Shown here: positions 57,022 to 64,000 of the stretch, piece by piece
How the letters are laid out: the number at the start of each line of letters is the position of its first letter
Position numbering within the stretch: position 1 is the first letter of the stretch
DNA from: Allosphingosinicella sp.
GTDB taxonomy: Bacteria > Pseudomonadota > Alphaproteobacteria > Sphingomonadales > Sphingomonadaceae
Assembly (NCBI GenBank): GCA_030447665.1
Contig: JAUJOJ010000011.1
Location: 31,694-95,693, forward strand
DNA: 64,000 nt
Direction: 5' to 3'
Notes under the pieces: generated by a model
Seen by the model: the letters and a program-made list of their open reading frames with translations, nothing else
The model's database searches: none
Told to the model about the DNA's origin: nothing
Program-made: the position numbers and the translations under genes

Positions 57022-57435
57022 TCAGCGGACCCGCGTCCAGCGCTGCGCCTTGCAGATGAAGGCGAGGCAGCCGGCGACTTTCAGCGACCCGTCGGGATTG
57101 AGCTCCACATAGGATTTGTAGCTCTTGCCGCTCTTGGGATCGTAGACGCGGCCGCCCTCCCACCTGCTGCCCCTCGCATGAAGACCGCTGATGATCCGCA
57201 GGCCCTGGATCGGCCGGTCGCGCAGCGCAGGATCGGGATTGCGGACATCGGTCTTCGGAACGCCTGGACGGCTGACCAGCACCCGGGCGATGTTCGCGCA
57301 CATCTGGTTGCCGCAACGGGCAAAGGCGATGATCGCGCTCCTGTCTTCCGTCCGCCAGTTGCCGGTGACATCGGCCGCCGCATGCGCCGCCGTGGCGGAA
57401 AGGATGAGGGAGAGTCCGATCAGGAAGCGGTGCAT
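57022..57435 (-). CDS. DUF2147 exported protein
   Basis: A 137-residue exported protein. Signal MHRFLIGLSLILSATAAHAA, then GNWRTEDRSAIIAFARCGNQ (DUF2147 lipocalin-like start), RPIQGLRIISGLHARGSRW, GRVYDPKSGKSYKSYVELNP and GCLAFICKAQRWTRVR. The family folds as a small beta-barrel and is found with outer-membrane or stress genes. ATG at 57435 fits the signal peptide better than upstream alternatives. Confidence 0.88.
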   Translation of the reverse strand: MHRFLIGLSLILSATAAHAAADVTGNWRTEDRSAIIAFARCGNQMCANIARVLVSRPGVPKTDVRNPDPALRDRPIQGLRIISGLHARGSRWEGGRVYDPKSGKSYKSYVELNPDGSLKVAGCLAFICKAQRWTRVR

Positions 57436-57553
57436 GCACAGCCTCTTACGCATCGGCCGCACGAACTTCCACCCACCGCCGGTTCAAGGCTGGAGCATAG
57501 TCCCATTGACGGACAGAAACGGCGGCCGCTTAAGCGGGCGGCGAAAGGGCGAT

Positions 57554-58129
57554 ATGATCACAGGCAGCATTTCCACGGTCGCGCGCACCATACAGCTCGC
57601 CGTCGCGCCGGTGTTCCTGCTCGCGGGCATCGCCGGCATCCTCAACGTGGTGGCGACCAGGCTCGCAAGGGTGGTCGACCGCGTCCGGGAGCTGGAGCGG
57701 GATATTCCGGAGGCCGAGCAAGCTATCCGCGATCAGGAGCTGAGCGAGCTCGCCATCCTCGGTCGGCGGATGAGCGTCTGCCACCTTTCGATCGGCCTTT
57801 GCACCGCCTCGGCCCTCCTCATCTGCATGGTCGTGATGATCCTGTTCCTCGCCGGCCTGACCGGAATGGATTTCGCGACATCGGTCTCGCTGCTCTTCAT
57901 CGGCGCGACGCTCTGCCTCACGCTCGGACTGCTGCTGTTCCTAGAGCACTTCCCGAAAAAGTGGGCACCGGTTTTTCGGTGGGAAGTGCTCAAGCTATTG
58001 ATCTGGAGCCTTTCTGATCCGCCAAGGCGACTCCGCCTTGGCGGGAAAGGCTCTAGCGAAGTGACGATCGCCACCCGCTCGGTTCGCGTGAACGAGGAGT
58101 TCGTGCTGAAGAAGAAGCGGCGTCCATGA
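57554..58129 (+). CDS. DUF2721 membrane protein with in-frame repeat insertion
   Basis: A 191-residue membrane protein with helices near residues 12-34 (TIQLAVAPVFLLAGIAGILN) and 76-125. RVRELERDIPEAEQAIRDQE lies between. The DUF2721 end VTIATRSVRVNEEFVLKKKRR is separated from LGLLLF (about 128) by 38 residues (EHFPKKWAPVFRWEVLKLL and onward) encoded by a complete family A repeat (57941-58056). The repeat is in frame and adds no stop. Without it, the protein would be about 153 residues, the family's size. ATGA overlap with the next gene. Confidence 0.88.
   Translation: MITGSISTVARTIQLAVAPVFLLAGIAGILNVVATRLARVVDRVRELERDIPEAEQAIRDQELSELAILGRRMSVCHLSIGLCTASALLICMVVMILFLAGLTGMDFATSVSLLFIGATLCLTLGLLLFLEHFPKKWAPVFRWEVLKLLIWSLSDPPRRLRLGGKGSSEVTIATRSVRVNEEFVLKKKRRP
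57941..58056. repeat. Family A repeat inside the DUF2721 gene
   Basis: A 116-base copy of the element at 52471-52586 with both palindromes and the CTAGAGC / GCTCTAG ends, read through in frame as coding sequence. Confidence 0.9.
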
Positions 58130-58530
58130 AGCGGGAAACCGAGCGGCTGCTCCTCCAGGGGGCGACGGCGCTCGCCTGCCTGGTGCCGCTGTCCATGGGC
58201 AGCCTCAGCGTGTTGAGGAGCGCGGACGTGCTGAACGGCGTATCGCCGCCTTTGCCGATCGATCTGGATAGCCATTTCCGCTATCTCTCCGGCCTTCTTC
58301 TCGGCATCGGGCTCGTCTTCCTCGCGTCCATCCCTCGGATCGAGACGAAGGAGACCGTCTTTCGCACGCTGGGCGCGGTGATCGCGGTCGGCGGCCTTGC
58401 GAGACTGTCGTCGCTTCTCCAGGTCGGCGTGCCCGGCCCCGGGCATCAGTTCGGGCTGGTCATGGAGCTCCTCGTCGTGCCGCTGATCGTGCTGTGGCAG
58501 GGCCGCATAGCAAGGCTTTACCGCCGCTGA
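58126..58530 (+). CDS. DUF4345-type small membrane protein
   Basis: A 134-residue protein with four hydrophobic helices (LLLQGATALACLVPLSMGSL, FRYLSGLLLGIGLVFLASIP, GAVIAVGGLARLSSLLQVG, FGLVMELLVVPLIVLWQGRI). The layout, with SHFRYLSGLLLGIGL and GGLARL, matches DUF4345 inner-membrane proteins. Overlaps the DUF2721 gene by four bases. Function unknown. Confidence 0.82.
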   Translation: MKRETERLLLQGATALACLVPLSMGSLSVLRSADVLNGVSPPLPIDLDSHFRYLSGLLLGIGLVFLASIPRIETKETVFRTLGAVIAVGGLARLSSLLQVGVPGPGHQFGLVMELLVVPLIVLWQGRIARLYRR

Positions 58531-58554
58531 TCTGCCTGCTGCAGAAACGTTGAA

Positions 58555-58583
58555 GGGCCGCCGGACATATCGTCCGACGGCCC
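58555..58583. terminator. Hairpin terminator between DUF4345 gene and short ORF
   Basis: GGGCCGCCGGAC-ATATC-GTCCGACGGCCC, a 12-bp stem with one mismatch. It lies 25 bases after the DUF4345 stop and 52 bases after the short minus-strand ORF stop, so it could serve either direction. Only short T-runs follow. Confidence 0.6.
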
Positions 58584-58635
58584 TCCGAACATGGTCAGCG
58601 GCCGGATGCTCCAGCCCGGAAGACCTTATGAAAGC

Positions 58636-58692
58636 TTAGGCTTTCATCTCCCGAACGAGCAGAACCGACCCCCTTGCTGAACCATGAGACAT
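58636..58692 (-). CDS. 18-residue peptide ORF with ideal ribosome binding site
   Basis: ATG-TCT-CAT-GGT reads MSHGSARGSVLLVREMKA-stop. AAAGGAGGTGAT, a full complement of the 16S 3' end, precedes it with 7-base spacing. Upstream, TTGTTC and CATACT are 17 bases apart. The stop sits in the palindrome ATGAAAGC-TTAG-GCTTTCAT, and a longer hairpin follows. No family is recognised. It may be a leader peptide, small regulatory peptide or toxin; alternatively the strong anti-SD match may be coincidental. Confidence 0.5.
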   Translation of the reverse strand: MSHGSARGSVLLVREMKA

Positions 58693-58728
58693 CGGATCAC
58701 CTCCTTTCGCTTGTTGAACACGAGGGGG

Positions 58729-58757
58729 AGTATGATTCGGGGCGAGGCCGCGAACAA
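58729..58757 (-). promoter_or_regulatory. Putative promoter of the 18-residue ORF
   Basis: On the minus strand TTGTTC (58752-58757), 17 bases, CATACT (58729-58734). It would give a leader of about 30 bases. Confidence 0.4.
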
Positions 58758-58815
58758 GTCTTGTTTTCGTTTTTTTCGCTGCTAGCTTCCTTCGCTTCGC
58801 GCTTCGGCCCCTCGA

Positions 58816-59358
58816 TCAGCCCCGGCAATCCTCCACCACTCGCGCCGGCTCGGGCCAGGCGGGGATGACGAGCATCGGCGTGCCCGGAATTTCCACCGTG
58901 AAACGGCCGCGGCTGAAGGCCATGCCGTCGAGGAAACGGTCGCTCGCCGGCAGGCTCGTGAACACGGACTTGAGCGGCTCGGCCTGGATCGAAAGGGGCA
59001 GGCTGCGCGCGGAATAAGAGGTCCGCACCGTCATCATGTTACCGGTGGTGATCCCCTCGCGCGAGAGGGTGACCTGCCGCCGCGCGCGGTCGCAGCGGAC
59101 GATGAAGCTCGCCGCGCCCTCGGCCGGTCCGAACGATGCGAGCGCGCTCTGCCCCTCGTTGCGGTAGAACCAGCGGCCCGGCGTCAGCGGCAGGTCCTGC
59201 CAGTTCGCCCGCGGCGGCGGAGGCGGAGTGGTGCGAACCGGCGGCGGGGCCGGCCGCTCGGCCTCGCGGGGCGGCGGAGGCGGCGGCTCCCGCCGAGGCA
59301 CGCAGCCGGCGGCCACTGCAACACATCCAAGCAGCAGGGCCGCACGCGGGGGCTTCAT
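58816..59358 (-). CDS. Proline-rich lipoprotein
   Basis: A 180-residue lipoprotein starting MKPPRAALLLGCVAVAAGCV with lipobox AAGC, a Pro-rich linker (PPPPPPREAERPAPPP), then ANWQDLPLTPGRWFYRNEGQ, FIVRCDRARRQVTLSR and a compact beta-rich end with GTPMLVIPAWPEPARVVEDC. An upstream ATG at 59379 is also possible. Divergent from the next lipoprotein gene. Unknown function. Confidence 0.72.
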   Translation of the reverse strand: MKPPRAALLLGCVAVAAGCVPRREPPPPPPREAERPAPPPVRTTPPPPPRANWQDLPLTPGRWFYRNEGQSALASFGPAEGAASFIVRCDRARRQVTLSREGITTGNMMTVRTSYSARSLPLSIQAEPLKSVFTSLPASDRFLDGMAFSRGRFTVEIPGTPMLVIPAWPEPARVVEDCRG

Positions 59359-59484
59359 CGACACGTTCCGCAACATCATCCCCGCCTAACAGCATCCCGC
59401 CCGTTTCGATCCAAGCCCCCGGCCCACGAGCGGTTGGATTATCGTGACCGCCTGCTTATGGGCATCGGCCAAAGGAGCCAATCC

Positions 59485-59802
59485 ATGCGCGGCAAAATCC
59501 TGATCCTTTCTCTGCTGGCCCTCGCGGCCTGCGCCCAGCCGTTCGAAGGCCGGGTCGCCAGCCGCCTCGCCGATGCCGGCCTCTCCCGCCCGATGGCCGA
59601 TTGCATGGCCAAGCGCTGGGTGGATCGGCTGAGCCTGGTCCAGCTGCAGAAGATCTCGGGCGTGGCCGATGACCTCGCCAAGGAGCGCAGCCAGGGAAAG
59701 CTCACGGTCGGCCGCTTCATCGAGCGGGTTCGTGCAGTGGACGATCCAGAGGTGGCGGAGGTGGTGACCACATCCTCGGTCGCCTGCGCGCTGAGGGGCT
59801 GA
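59485..59802 (+). CDS. Small lipoprotein
   Basis: A 105-residue lipoprotein: MRGKILILSLLALAACAQPF with lipobox LAAC, then GRVASRLADAGLSRPMADCM and AKRWVDRLSLVQLQKISGVA, with TTSSVACALRG at the end. AAAGGAG precedes the ATG. Cys pair (about 38 and 101) might form a disulfide. Convergent with uvrB; unknown function. Confidence 0.75.
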   Translation: MRGKILILSLLALAACAQPFEGRVASRLADAGLSRPMADCMAKRWVDRLSLVQLQKISGVADDLAKERSQGKLTVGRFIERVRAVDDPEVAEVVTTSSVACALRG

Positions 59803-59820
59803 TCGGAACGCGGGAACCGC

Positions 59821-62034
59821 TTACCGCCGCCCGCCGGCTCTCCGCCCCGCCCTGATCTGCTGCTGCTTGCCGAAGCGCGTCTTGCGGGTGCCCGGCTTGC
59901 CTTCGGTCGAGTTGCCGACGACCGGTGCGCGTTTTTCGTGGTCGGGGATGCCGAGCTCGTCGGATTCGAGGCGGCGGATCTCGTCGCGGAGGCGGCCGGC
60001 TTCCTCGAATTCGAGATCGGCGGCGGCCTTGCGCATGCGGCTCTCCAGATCCTGGATGTAGGCGCGCAGATTGTGGCCGACGAGGTGCGGGCGCTCCTCG
60101 TCGCCGGTGTCGACGACCACGCCGTCGCGGCTCGAGACGTGGGCGATGATGTCCGAGATGTTGCGCTTGATCGTCGTCGGCGTGATGCCGTGCTCGAGAT
60201 TATATTCCTCCTGCTTCTGCCGGCGCCGGTCGGTTTCGTTGAGCGCGCGCTCCATCGAGCCGGTGATCCGGTCGGCATAGAGGATGACCCGGCCCTCGAC
60301 GTTGCGGGCGGCGCGCCCGATCGTCTGGATGAGCGAGGTTTCCGAGCGGAGAAAGCCTTCCTTGTCGGCGTCGAGGATGGCGACGAGACCGCATTCGGGG
60401 ATGTCGAGGCCCTCGCGCAGCAGGTTGATGCCGACGAGCACGTCGTAGACGCCGAGGCGCAGGTCCCGGATCAGCTCGATGCGCTCCAGCGTCTCGACAT
60501 CCGAATGCATGTAGCGGACGCGAAGTCCCGCCTCGTGGAGGAACTCGGTCAAATCCTCGGCCATCCGCTTGGTGAGCGTGGTGACGAGGGTACGGTAGCC
60601 CTTCTGCGCGGTCTTCTTCGCCTCCTCGATGAGGTCGTCGACCTGGTCCTCGACCGGCTTGATCTCGACCGGCGGGTCGATGAGGCCCGTGGGGCGGATG
60701 ACCTGTTCGGAGAAGACGCCGCCGGTCTGCTCCATCTCCCAGGGCCCGGGCGTTGCCGAGACGGCCACCGATTGCGGCCGCATCGCGTCCCATTCGTTGA
60801 AGCGAAGCGGCCGATTGTCGATGCAGCTCGGAAGACGGAAGCCATATTCGGCGAGCGTGATCTTCCGCCGGTGGTCGCCCCGCGCCATCGCGCCGATCTG
60901 CGGCACCGTCTGGTGGCTCTCGTCGACGAACAGCAAAGCGTTCTCAGGCAGATATTCGAACAAGGTCGGCGGCGGCTCGCCCGGCAGGCGGCCGGTGAGG
61001 AAGCGGCTGTAATTCTCGATGCCGGCGCACGAGCCCGTGGCGGCGATCATCTCCAGATCGAAATTGGTTCGCTGCTCCAGCCGCTGCGCTTCCAGCAGCT
61101 TGCCTTCGGCGTGGAGCTCCTTCAGCCGCTCGGCGAGCTCGTGCTTGATCGCCTCCATCGCCTGCTTGAGCGTCGGCCCCGGCGTCACATAGTGCGAGTT
61201 GGCGTAGACCTTGATGCTGTCGAGGCTGGCGATCTTCTTGCCGGTCAGCGGATCGAATTCGACGATCTCCTCGATCTCGTCGCCGAAAAAGGCGATTCGC
61301 CAGGCGGTATCCTCATAGTGGGAGGGGAAGATTTCGAGATTGTCGCCGCGGACGCGGAAATTGCCGCGGGCAAAGGCCTGGTCGTTGCGCTTGTACTGGA
61401 GCGCGACGAGCTTGCGGACGATCTCGCGCTGATCGACGGTTTCGCCCTTCTTCAGCGAGAAGACCATCGCGGAGTAGGTCTCGACCGAGCCGATGCCGTA
61501 GAGGCAGGAGACGGAGGCGACGATGATCACGTCGTCCCGCTCCAGCAGCGCCCGGGTCGCCGAATGGCGCATCCGGTCGATCGCCTCGTTGATCGAGCTT
61601 TCCTTCTCGATGTAGAGGTCGGTGCGCGGCACATAGGCCTCGGGCTGATAATAATCGTAATAGCTGACGAAATATTCGACCGAGTTTTCGGGGAAGAAGC
61701 TCTTGAACTCTCCGTAGAGCTGGGCCGCCAGGATCTTGTTGGGCGCGAGCACCAGCGCCGGGCGCTGCAGCTCCTCGATCACCTTGGCCATGGTGAAGGT
61801 CTTGCCCGATCCGGTGACGCCCAGCAGCACCTGCGTCTTCTCGCCCTGACGCATCTGATCGGTGATCTCGGCGATGGCGGAGGGCTGGTCGCCCGACGGC
61901 TGATATTCGGAGACGAGCCTGAACGCCTTGCCGCCCTCCGCCTTTTCCGGGCGCTGGGGACGGTGGGGAACGAAGCTCTGGCCGGTTTCGGGCTCTTCGA
62001 GGCCCGTTCTGATCGCAATCGCCATGTTGCTCAT
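59821..62034 (-). CDS. uvrB: UvrABC system protein B
   Basis: A 737-residue DNA-damage recognition helicase of nucleotide excision repair. Walker [15 protein letters not shown] (about residues 71-84), the beta-hairpin [12 protein letters not shown] (about 125-136), DESHQTV (Walker B), motif [11 protein letters not shown] and the C-terminal UVR domain ([20 protein letters not shown]) for UvrA/UvrC contact. A basic tail GRRAGGRR follows. Complete. ATG at 62034 or 62025. Confidence 0.98.
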   Translation of the reverse strand: MSNMAIAIRTGLEEPETGQSFVPHRPQRPEKAEGGKAFRLVSEYQPSGDQPSAIAEITDQMRQGEKTQVLLGVTGSGKTFTMAKVIEELQRPALVLAPNKILAAQLYGEFKSFFPENSVEYFVSYYDYYQPEAYVPRTDLYIEKESSINEAIDRMRHSATRALLERDDVIIVASVSCLYGIGSVETYSAMVFSLKKGETVDQREIVRKLVALQYKRNDQAFARGNFRVRGDNLEIFPSHYEDTAWRIAFFGDEIEEIVEFDPLTGKKIASLDSIKVYANSHYVTPGPTLKQAMEAIKHELAERLKELHAEGKLLEAQRLEQRTNFDLEMIAATGSCAGIENYSRFLTGRLPGEPPPTLFEYLPENALLFVDESHQTVPQIGAMARGDHRRKITLAEYGFRLPSCIDNRPLRFNEWDAMRPQSVAVSATPGPWEMEQTGGVFSEQVIRPTGLIDPPVEIKPVEDQVDDLIEEAKKTAQKGYRTLVTTLTKRMAEDLTEFLHEAGLRVRYMHSDVETLERIELIRDLRLGVYDVLVGINLLREGLDIPECGLVAILDADKEGFLRSETSLIQTIGRAARNVEGRVILYADRITGSMERALNETDRRRQKQEEYNLEHGITPTTIKRNISDIIAHVSSRDGVVVDTGDEERPHLVGHNLRAYIQDLESRMRKAAADLEFEEAGRLRDEIRRLESDELGIPDHEKRAPVVGNSTEGKPGTRKTRFGKQQQIRAGRRAGGRR

Positions 62035-62091
62035 ATGGTCATTCCGGTGCGCCCGCGCTACCGTCGCCGCGCAACATCAGGGGGATCTTTC

Positions 62092-62601
62092 ATGCGTTTC
62101 ATTGCCCTTGTCCCGCTTGTCGTCCTCGCCGCCTGCTCGGAGGGCGCCGCGCCGACCAAGCAGGAAGCCGAAGCGCCCCCAGCCGAGCAGCTGAGCGCCG
62201 GCCAGTGGGAGATGACGACCGAGGTCACCAGGCTGACGCAGCGGGACAAGGGAGCGCCCGCCATCAAGACGCCGGAGGGCAGCAGGTCGACAATGAGCAG
62301 CTGCGTTGCCGAAGCGGACGTGAAGAAGCCTCAGCCGGCCCTGTTCGGACAGGAAGGATCGGAGTGCACCTATCGCGACATCTACATGCGTAGCGGCCGC
62401 CTCAACGCGACGCTCGCCTGCTCGCGTGCCGGCCTTGGCGGCACCATCGCCACCAACGTCAACGGCAGCTTCACCGCCGGCACGTTCGAAGGCACCGCGT
62501 CCACCGAAACCTCGCTTTCCGGAGAAGGCGACGTGCGCATCGATGCCAAGCTCACCGGCCGCAGGACAGGCGATTGCACCGCGGCTCCGGCCAAAGGCTG
62601 A
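62092..62601 (+). CDS. DUF3617 lipoprotein
   Basis: A 169-residue DUF3617 protein: MRFIALVPLVVLAACSEGAA with lipobox LAAC, GQWEMTTEVTRLTQRDKGAP, a conserved-type CVAEADVKKPQPALFG and SECTYRDIYMRSGRLNATLA, then FEGTASTETSLSGEG. The family, common in sphingomonads, is envelope-located and unknown in function. Divergent from uvrB; 10 bases before the aminotransferase start. Confidence 0.85.
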   Translation: MRFIALVPLVVLAACSEGAAPTKQEAEAPPAEQLSAGQWEMTTEVTRLTQRDKGAPAIKTPEGSRSTMSSCVAEADVKKPQPALFGQEGSECTYRDIYMRSGRLNATLACSRAGLGGTIATNVNGSFTAGTFEGTASTETSLSGEGDVRIDAKLTGRRTGDCTAAPAKG

Positions 62602-62611
62602 TCCCCCTCCC

Positions 62612-63742
62612 ATGCCCATCATCCCGTGCCAGCGCCACCTGTTCGACATTCCCGAGGAGGTCGCTTATTTCGATTGCGCCAAGATGTCGCCGCTCCTGCT
62701 TTCGGCCGCGGAAGCGGGCCGCCGCGGGCTGATGCGCAAGGCCCATCCCTGGAACATCAAGGCCGAGCATTTCTTCGACGAATCCGATCGCGTCCGCGCG
62801 CTCCTTGCCGGGCTGATCGGAGCCGCGGCGGACGATGTCGCGATCATCCCGTCCGTCAGCTTCGGAATGGCGACGGTGATGGCCAACGTGCCGGCGGCGG
62901 CGGGGCAGTCGATCGTCACGCTCGCCGAAGACTTTCCTTCCACCGTCTATGCCTGCCGCTGGCTCGCCAAGCAGACCGAATCGACCCTCCTGACCGTCCC
63001 GCGGCCGGAAGACGGCGACTGGACCTCGGCCATCCTCGACGCGATCGACGGCGATACCGCGCTCGTCTGCGCGCCGAACGTCCACTGGGTCTGCGGCGGC
63101 CTGATCGACGTCGAGGCGATCGCAAGGCGCTGCCGCTCGGTCGGCGCCGTGCTGGTGCTCGATACCACCCAATCCACCGGCGCGCTGCCGATCGACATGG
63201 CTGCGGTCGATCCCGATTATCTCGTCGCCGCCTCGTACAAGTGGCTGCTGGGGCCTTATTCCCTCGGCTTCCTCTATGCCGCCCCGCGCCATCAGCAGGG
63301 GCGGCCGCTCGAGCAGACCTGGATTGCCAGAGCCGGCGCGCGCGATTTCCGGAGCCTCGCAAATTATGACGAGGCGCTCGAGCCCAATGCCCGCCGCTTC
63401 GACATGGGCGAGCGCTCCAACTTCGCGCTGCTTCCCGTCGCCGGCGCGGCGATCGAGCAGCTGCTCGGCTGGGGCGTCGCGAACATCGCCGAAACGCTGG
63501 GTGCCGCGACCGCCTCGCTTGCCGAACGGCTGGAGGAGCGAGGGATCAGCTCGCTGCCGCCCGCGCGGCGCGCCCCGCACTACCTGTCCGTCCGCTTCCA
63601 CGGCGGCATTCCGGAGGGCATCGAGGAGCGCCTCGCGGCGCAGAACGTCCATGTCAGCCTGCGCGGCGAGGGGATGCGCATCACGCCCCATCTCTATAAT
63701 GATGAAGCCGACATGGAGCGCCTGGTCCGCCTGCTCGGCTAG
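62612..63742 (+). CDS. Class V PLP-dependent aminotransferase
   Basis: A 376-residue PLP enzyme of the class V (cysteine-desulfurase/kynureninase-like) fold. Start MPIIPCQRHLFDIPEEVAYF; SVSFGMATVMANVP (cofactor phosphate region), VLVLDTTQSTGALPIDM (Asp for pyridine N, about residue 189) and AASYKWLLGPYSLGF (PLP Lys, about 213). A cysteine-desulfurase catalytic loop is not evident, so aminotransferase or isomerase activity is more likely. No ribosome binding site is obvious. Substrate unknown. Confidence 0.85.
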   Translation: MPIIPCQRHLFDIPEEVAYFDCAKMSPLLLSAAEAGRRGLMRKAHPWNIKAEHFFDESDRVRALLAGLIGAAADDVAIIPSVSFGMATVMANVPAAAGQSIVTLAEDFPSTVYACRWLAKQTESTLLTVPRPEDGDWTSAILDAIDGDTALVCAPNVHWVCGGLIDVEAIARRCRSVGAVLVLDTTQSTGALPIDMAAVDPDYLVAASYKWLLGPYSLGFLYAAPRHQQGRPLEQTWIARAGARDFRSLANYDEALEPNARRFDMGERSNFALLPVAGAAIEQLLGWGVANIAETLGAATASLAERLEERGISSLPPARRAPHYLSVRFHGGIPEGIEERLAAQNVHVSLRGEGMRITPHLYNDEADMERLVRLLG

Positions 63743-63772
63743 CTGGTTGGCTTTCACCACCTGCGATATGAA

Positions 63773-63838
63773 AAGGGCCTGATGTCACGCCTTCCGCGGA
63801 AGCGCGTAGCGCTTCCACCTCAACCGATCAGGCCCTAG
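63773..63838. repeat. Family B repeat
   Basis: AGGGCCTGATGTCACGCCTT CC ... GGAAGCGCGTAGCGCTTCC ... CAACCGATCAGGCCCT, a full copy in the intergenic gap. Confidence 0.8.
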
Positions 63839-63884
63839 GGTGGTCGGCAGCCGATCGCTTCGGGAACTCGAAAAGGGAATGTTC

Positions 63885-64000
63885 ATGCGCTTCAAGTCCT
63901 TGATCCTGGCCGGCGCGCTGGCCGCTTCGCCGGCTTTCGCGGCGCCGAACCTCCCGGCCGCGGTAAAGGCCGATTACGACAAGCAGCTCGGCGCGCTGTT
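63885..64000 (+). CDS. Partial: probable M20-family amidohydrolase (start only)
   Basis: A signal-like start MRFKSLILAGALAASPAFAA, then PNLPAAVKADYDKQLGALF, cut by the window end. This resembles the start of exported M20/amidohydrolase proteins of sphingomonads (family inference only). AAAAGGGA lies 6 bases before ATG 63885; an ATG at 63879 is also in frame. Confidence 0.55.
   Translation, partial: MRFKSLILAGALAASPAFAAPNLPAAVKADYDKQLGAL

Noticed and set aside
58693-58710. GGATCACCTCCTTT resembling the 3' end of 16S rRNA
   Set aside because: No further rRNA sequence lies beside it; it is better read as a perfect Shine-Dalgarno sequence for the short ORF on the other strand.
58674-58868. A 64-codon frame on the plus strand
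   Set aside because: No ribosome binding site, low-complexity end and overlap with the lipoprotein gene on the other strand.
59938-62601. An 887-codon frame across uvrB and the DUF3617 gene
   Set aside because: Only its last 169 codons (from 62092) are real; the rest is antisense to uvrB.
1-64000. CRISPR arrays, tRNA and rRNA genes
   Set aside because: No regularly spaced direct repeats, and no tRNA T-loop or rRNA motifs, were found by reading the sequence.

Overview
The window is GC-rich DNA from an alphaproteobacterium, almost certainly a member of the Sphingomonadales (Sphingomonas/Sphingosinicella-like). This rests on gene order and protein character: rimP-nusA-ylxR-infB-rbfA-truB-rpsO-pnp; nfu-tsaB-rimI-mucR-fur-plsC-miaB-phoH-ybeY-corC; a propionyl-CoA/methylmalonyl-CoA block; an alphaproteobacterial MucR protein; and TonB-receptor catabolic genes. 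No rRNA, tRNA or CRISPR array was seen.

Layout. 1-4.2 kb: a small lipoprotein, a CIRCE-controlled groES-groEL pair, several very small proteins and a decayed XRE regulator. 4.3-16.4 kb (minus strand): the translation and RNA-metabolism operon, with thymidine kinase, an M50 protease and a GNAT protein mixed in. 16.5-22.7 kb: a lipoprotein, a PQQ-type sugar dehydrogenase, trmB, metK (with a palindromic operator), lnt and a glycine-zipper protein. 22.9-31.5 kb (plus strand): Fe-S and tRNA-modification genes, regulators, plsC, miaB, phoH/ybeY/corC and a sorbosone-dehydrogenase-like lipoprotein. 31.5-41.0 kb: enoyl-CoA hydratase and the propionyl-CoA to succinyl-CoA route (pccB, mce, mcm, pccA) with bioB supplying biotin. 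This block is interrupted by a recombination scar carrying an immunity-like gene and by a ParD/ParE-type toxin-antitoxin pair. 41.0-49.4 kb: two MFS transporters, a TonB-dependent receptor, an alpha/beta hydrolase, a TetR regulator and an acyl-CoA ligase, which look like one catabolic unit. 49.4-64 kb: a methyltransferase, osmC, an 872-bp tandem duplication, a metallo-beta-lactamase-fold protein, small stress/hypothetical proteins, uvrB, a class-V aminotransferase and the start of an M20-type amidohydrolase.

Two features dominate. First, roughly thirty single-base or two-base frameshifts break otherwise well-conserved genes, including essential ones (infB, nusA, rimP, rbfA). Most restore a good protein when one base is put back into a short homopolymer, so they are probably assembly or read errors. 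I annotate those genes over their full extent. Second, the window carries at least seven families of short palindromic or MITE-like repeats. Several copies lie inside genes: one sits in frame in a membrane protein, one makes up the N-terminal region of BioB, and others supply gene ends. This resembles the behaviour of Rickettsia palindromic elements and is the most interesting signal here. Runners-up are an 18-codon ORF with promoter, ideal ribosome binding site and terminator, and the pccB 3'-end duplication scar.
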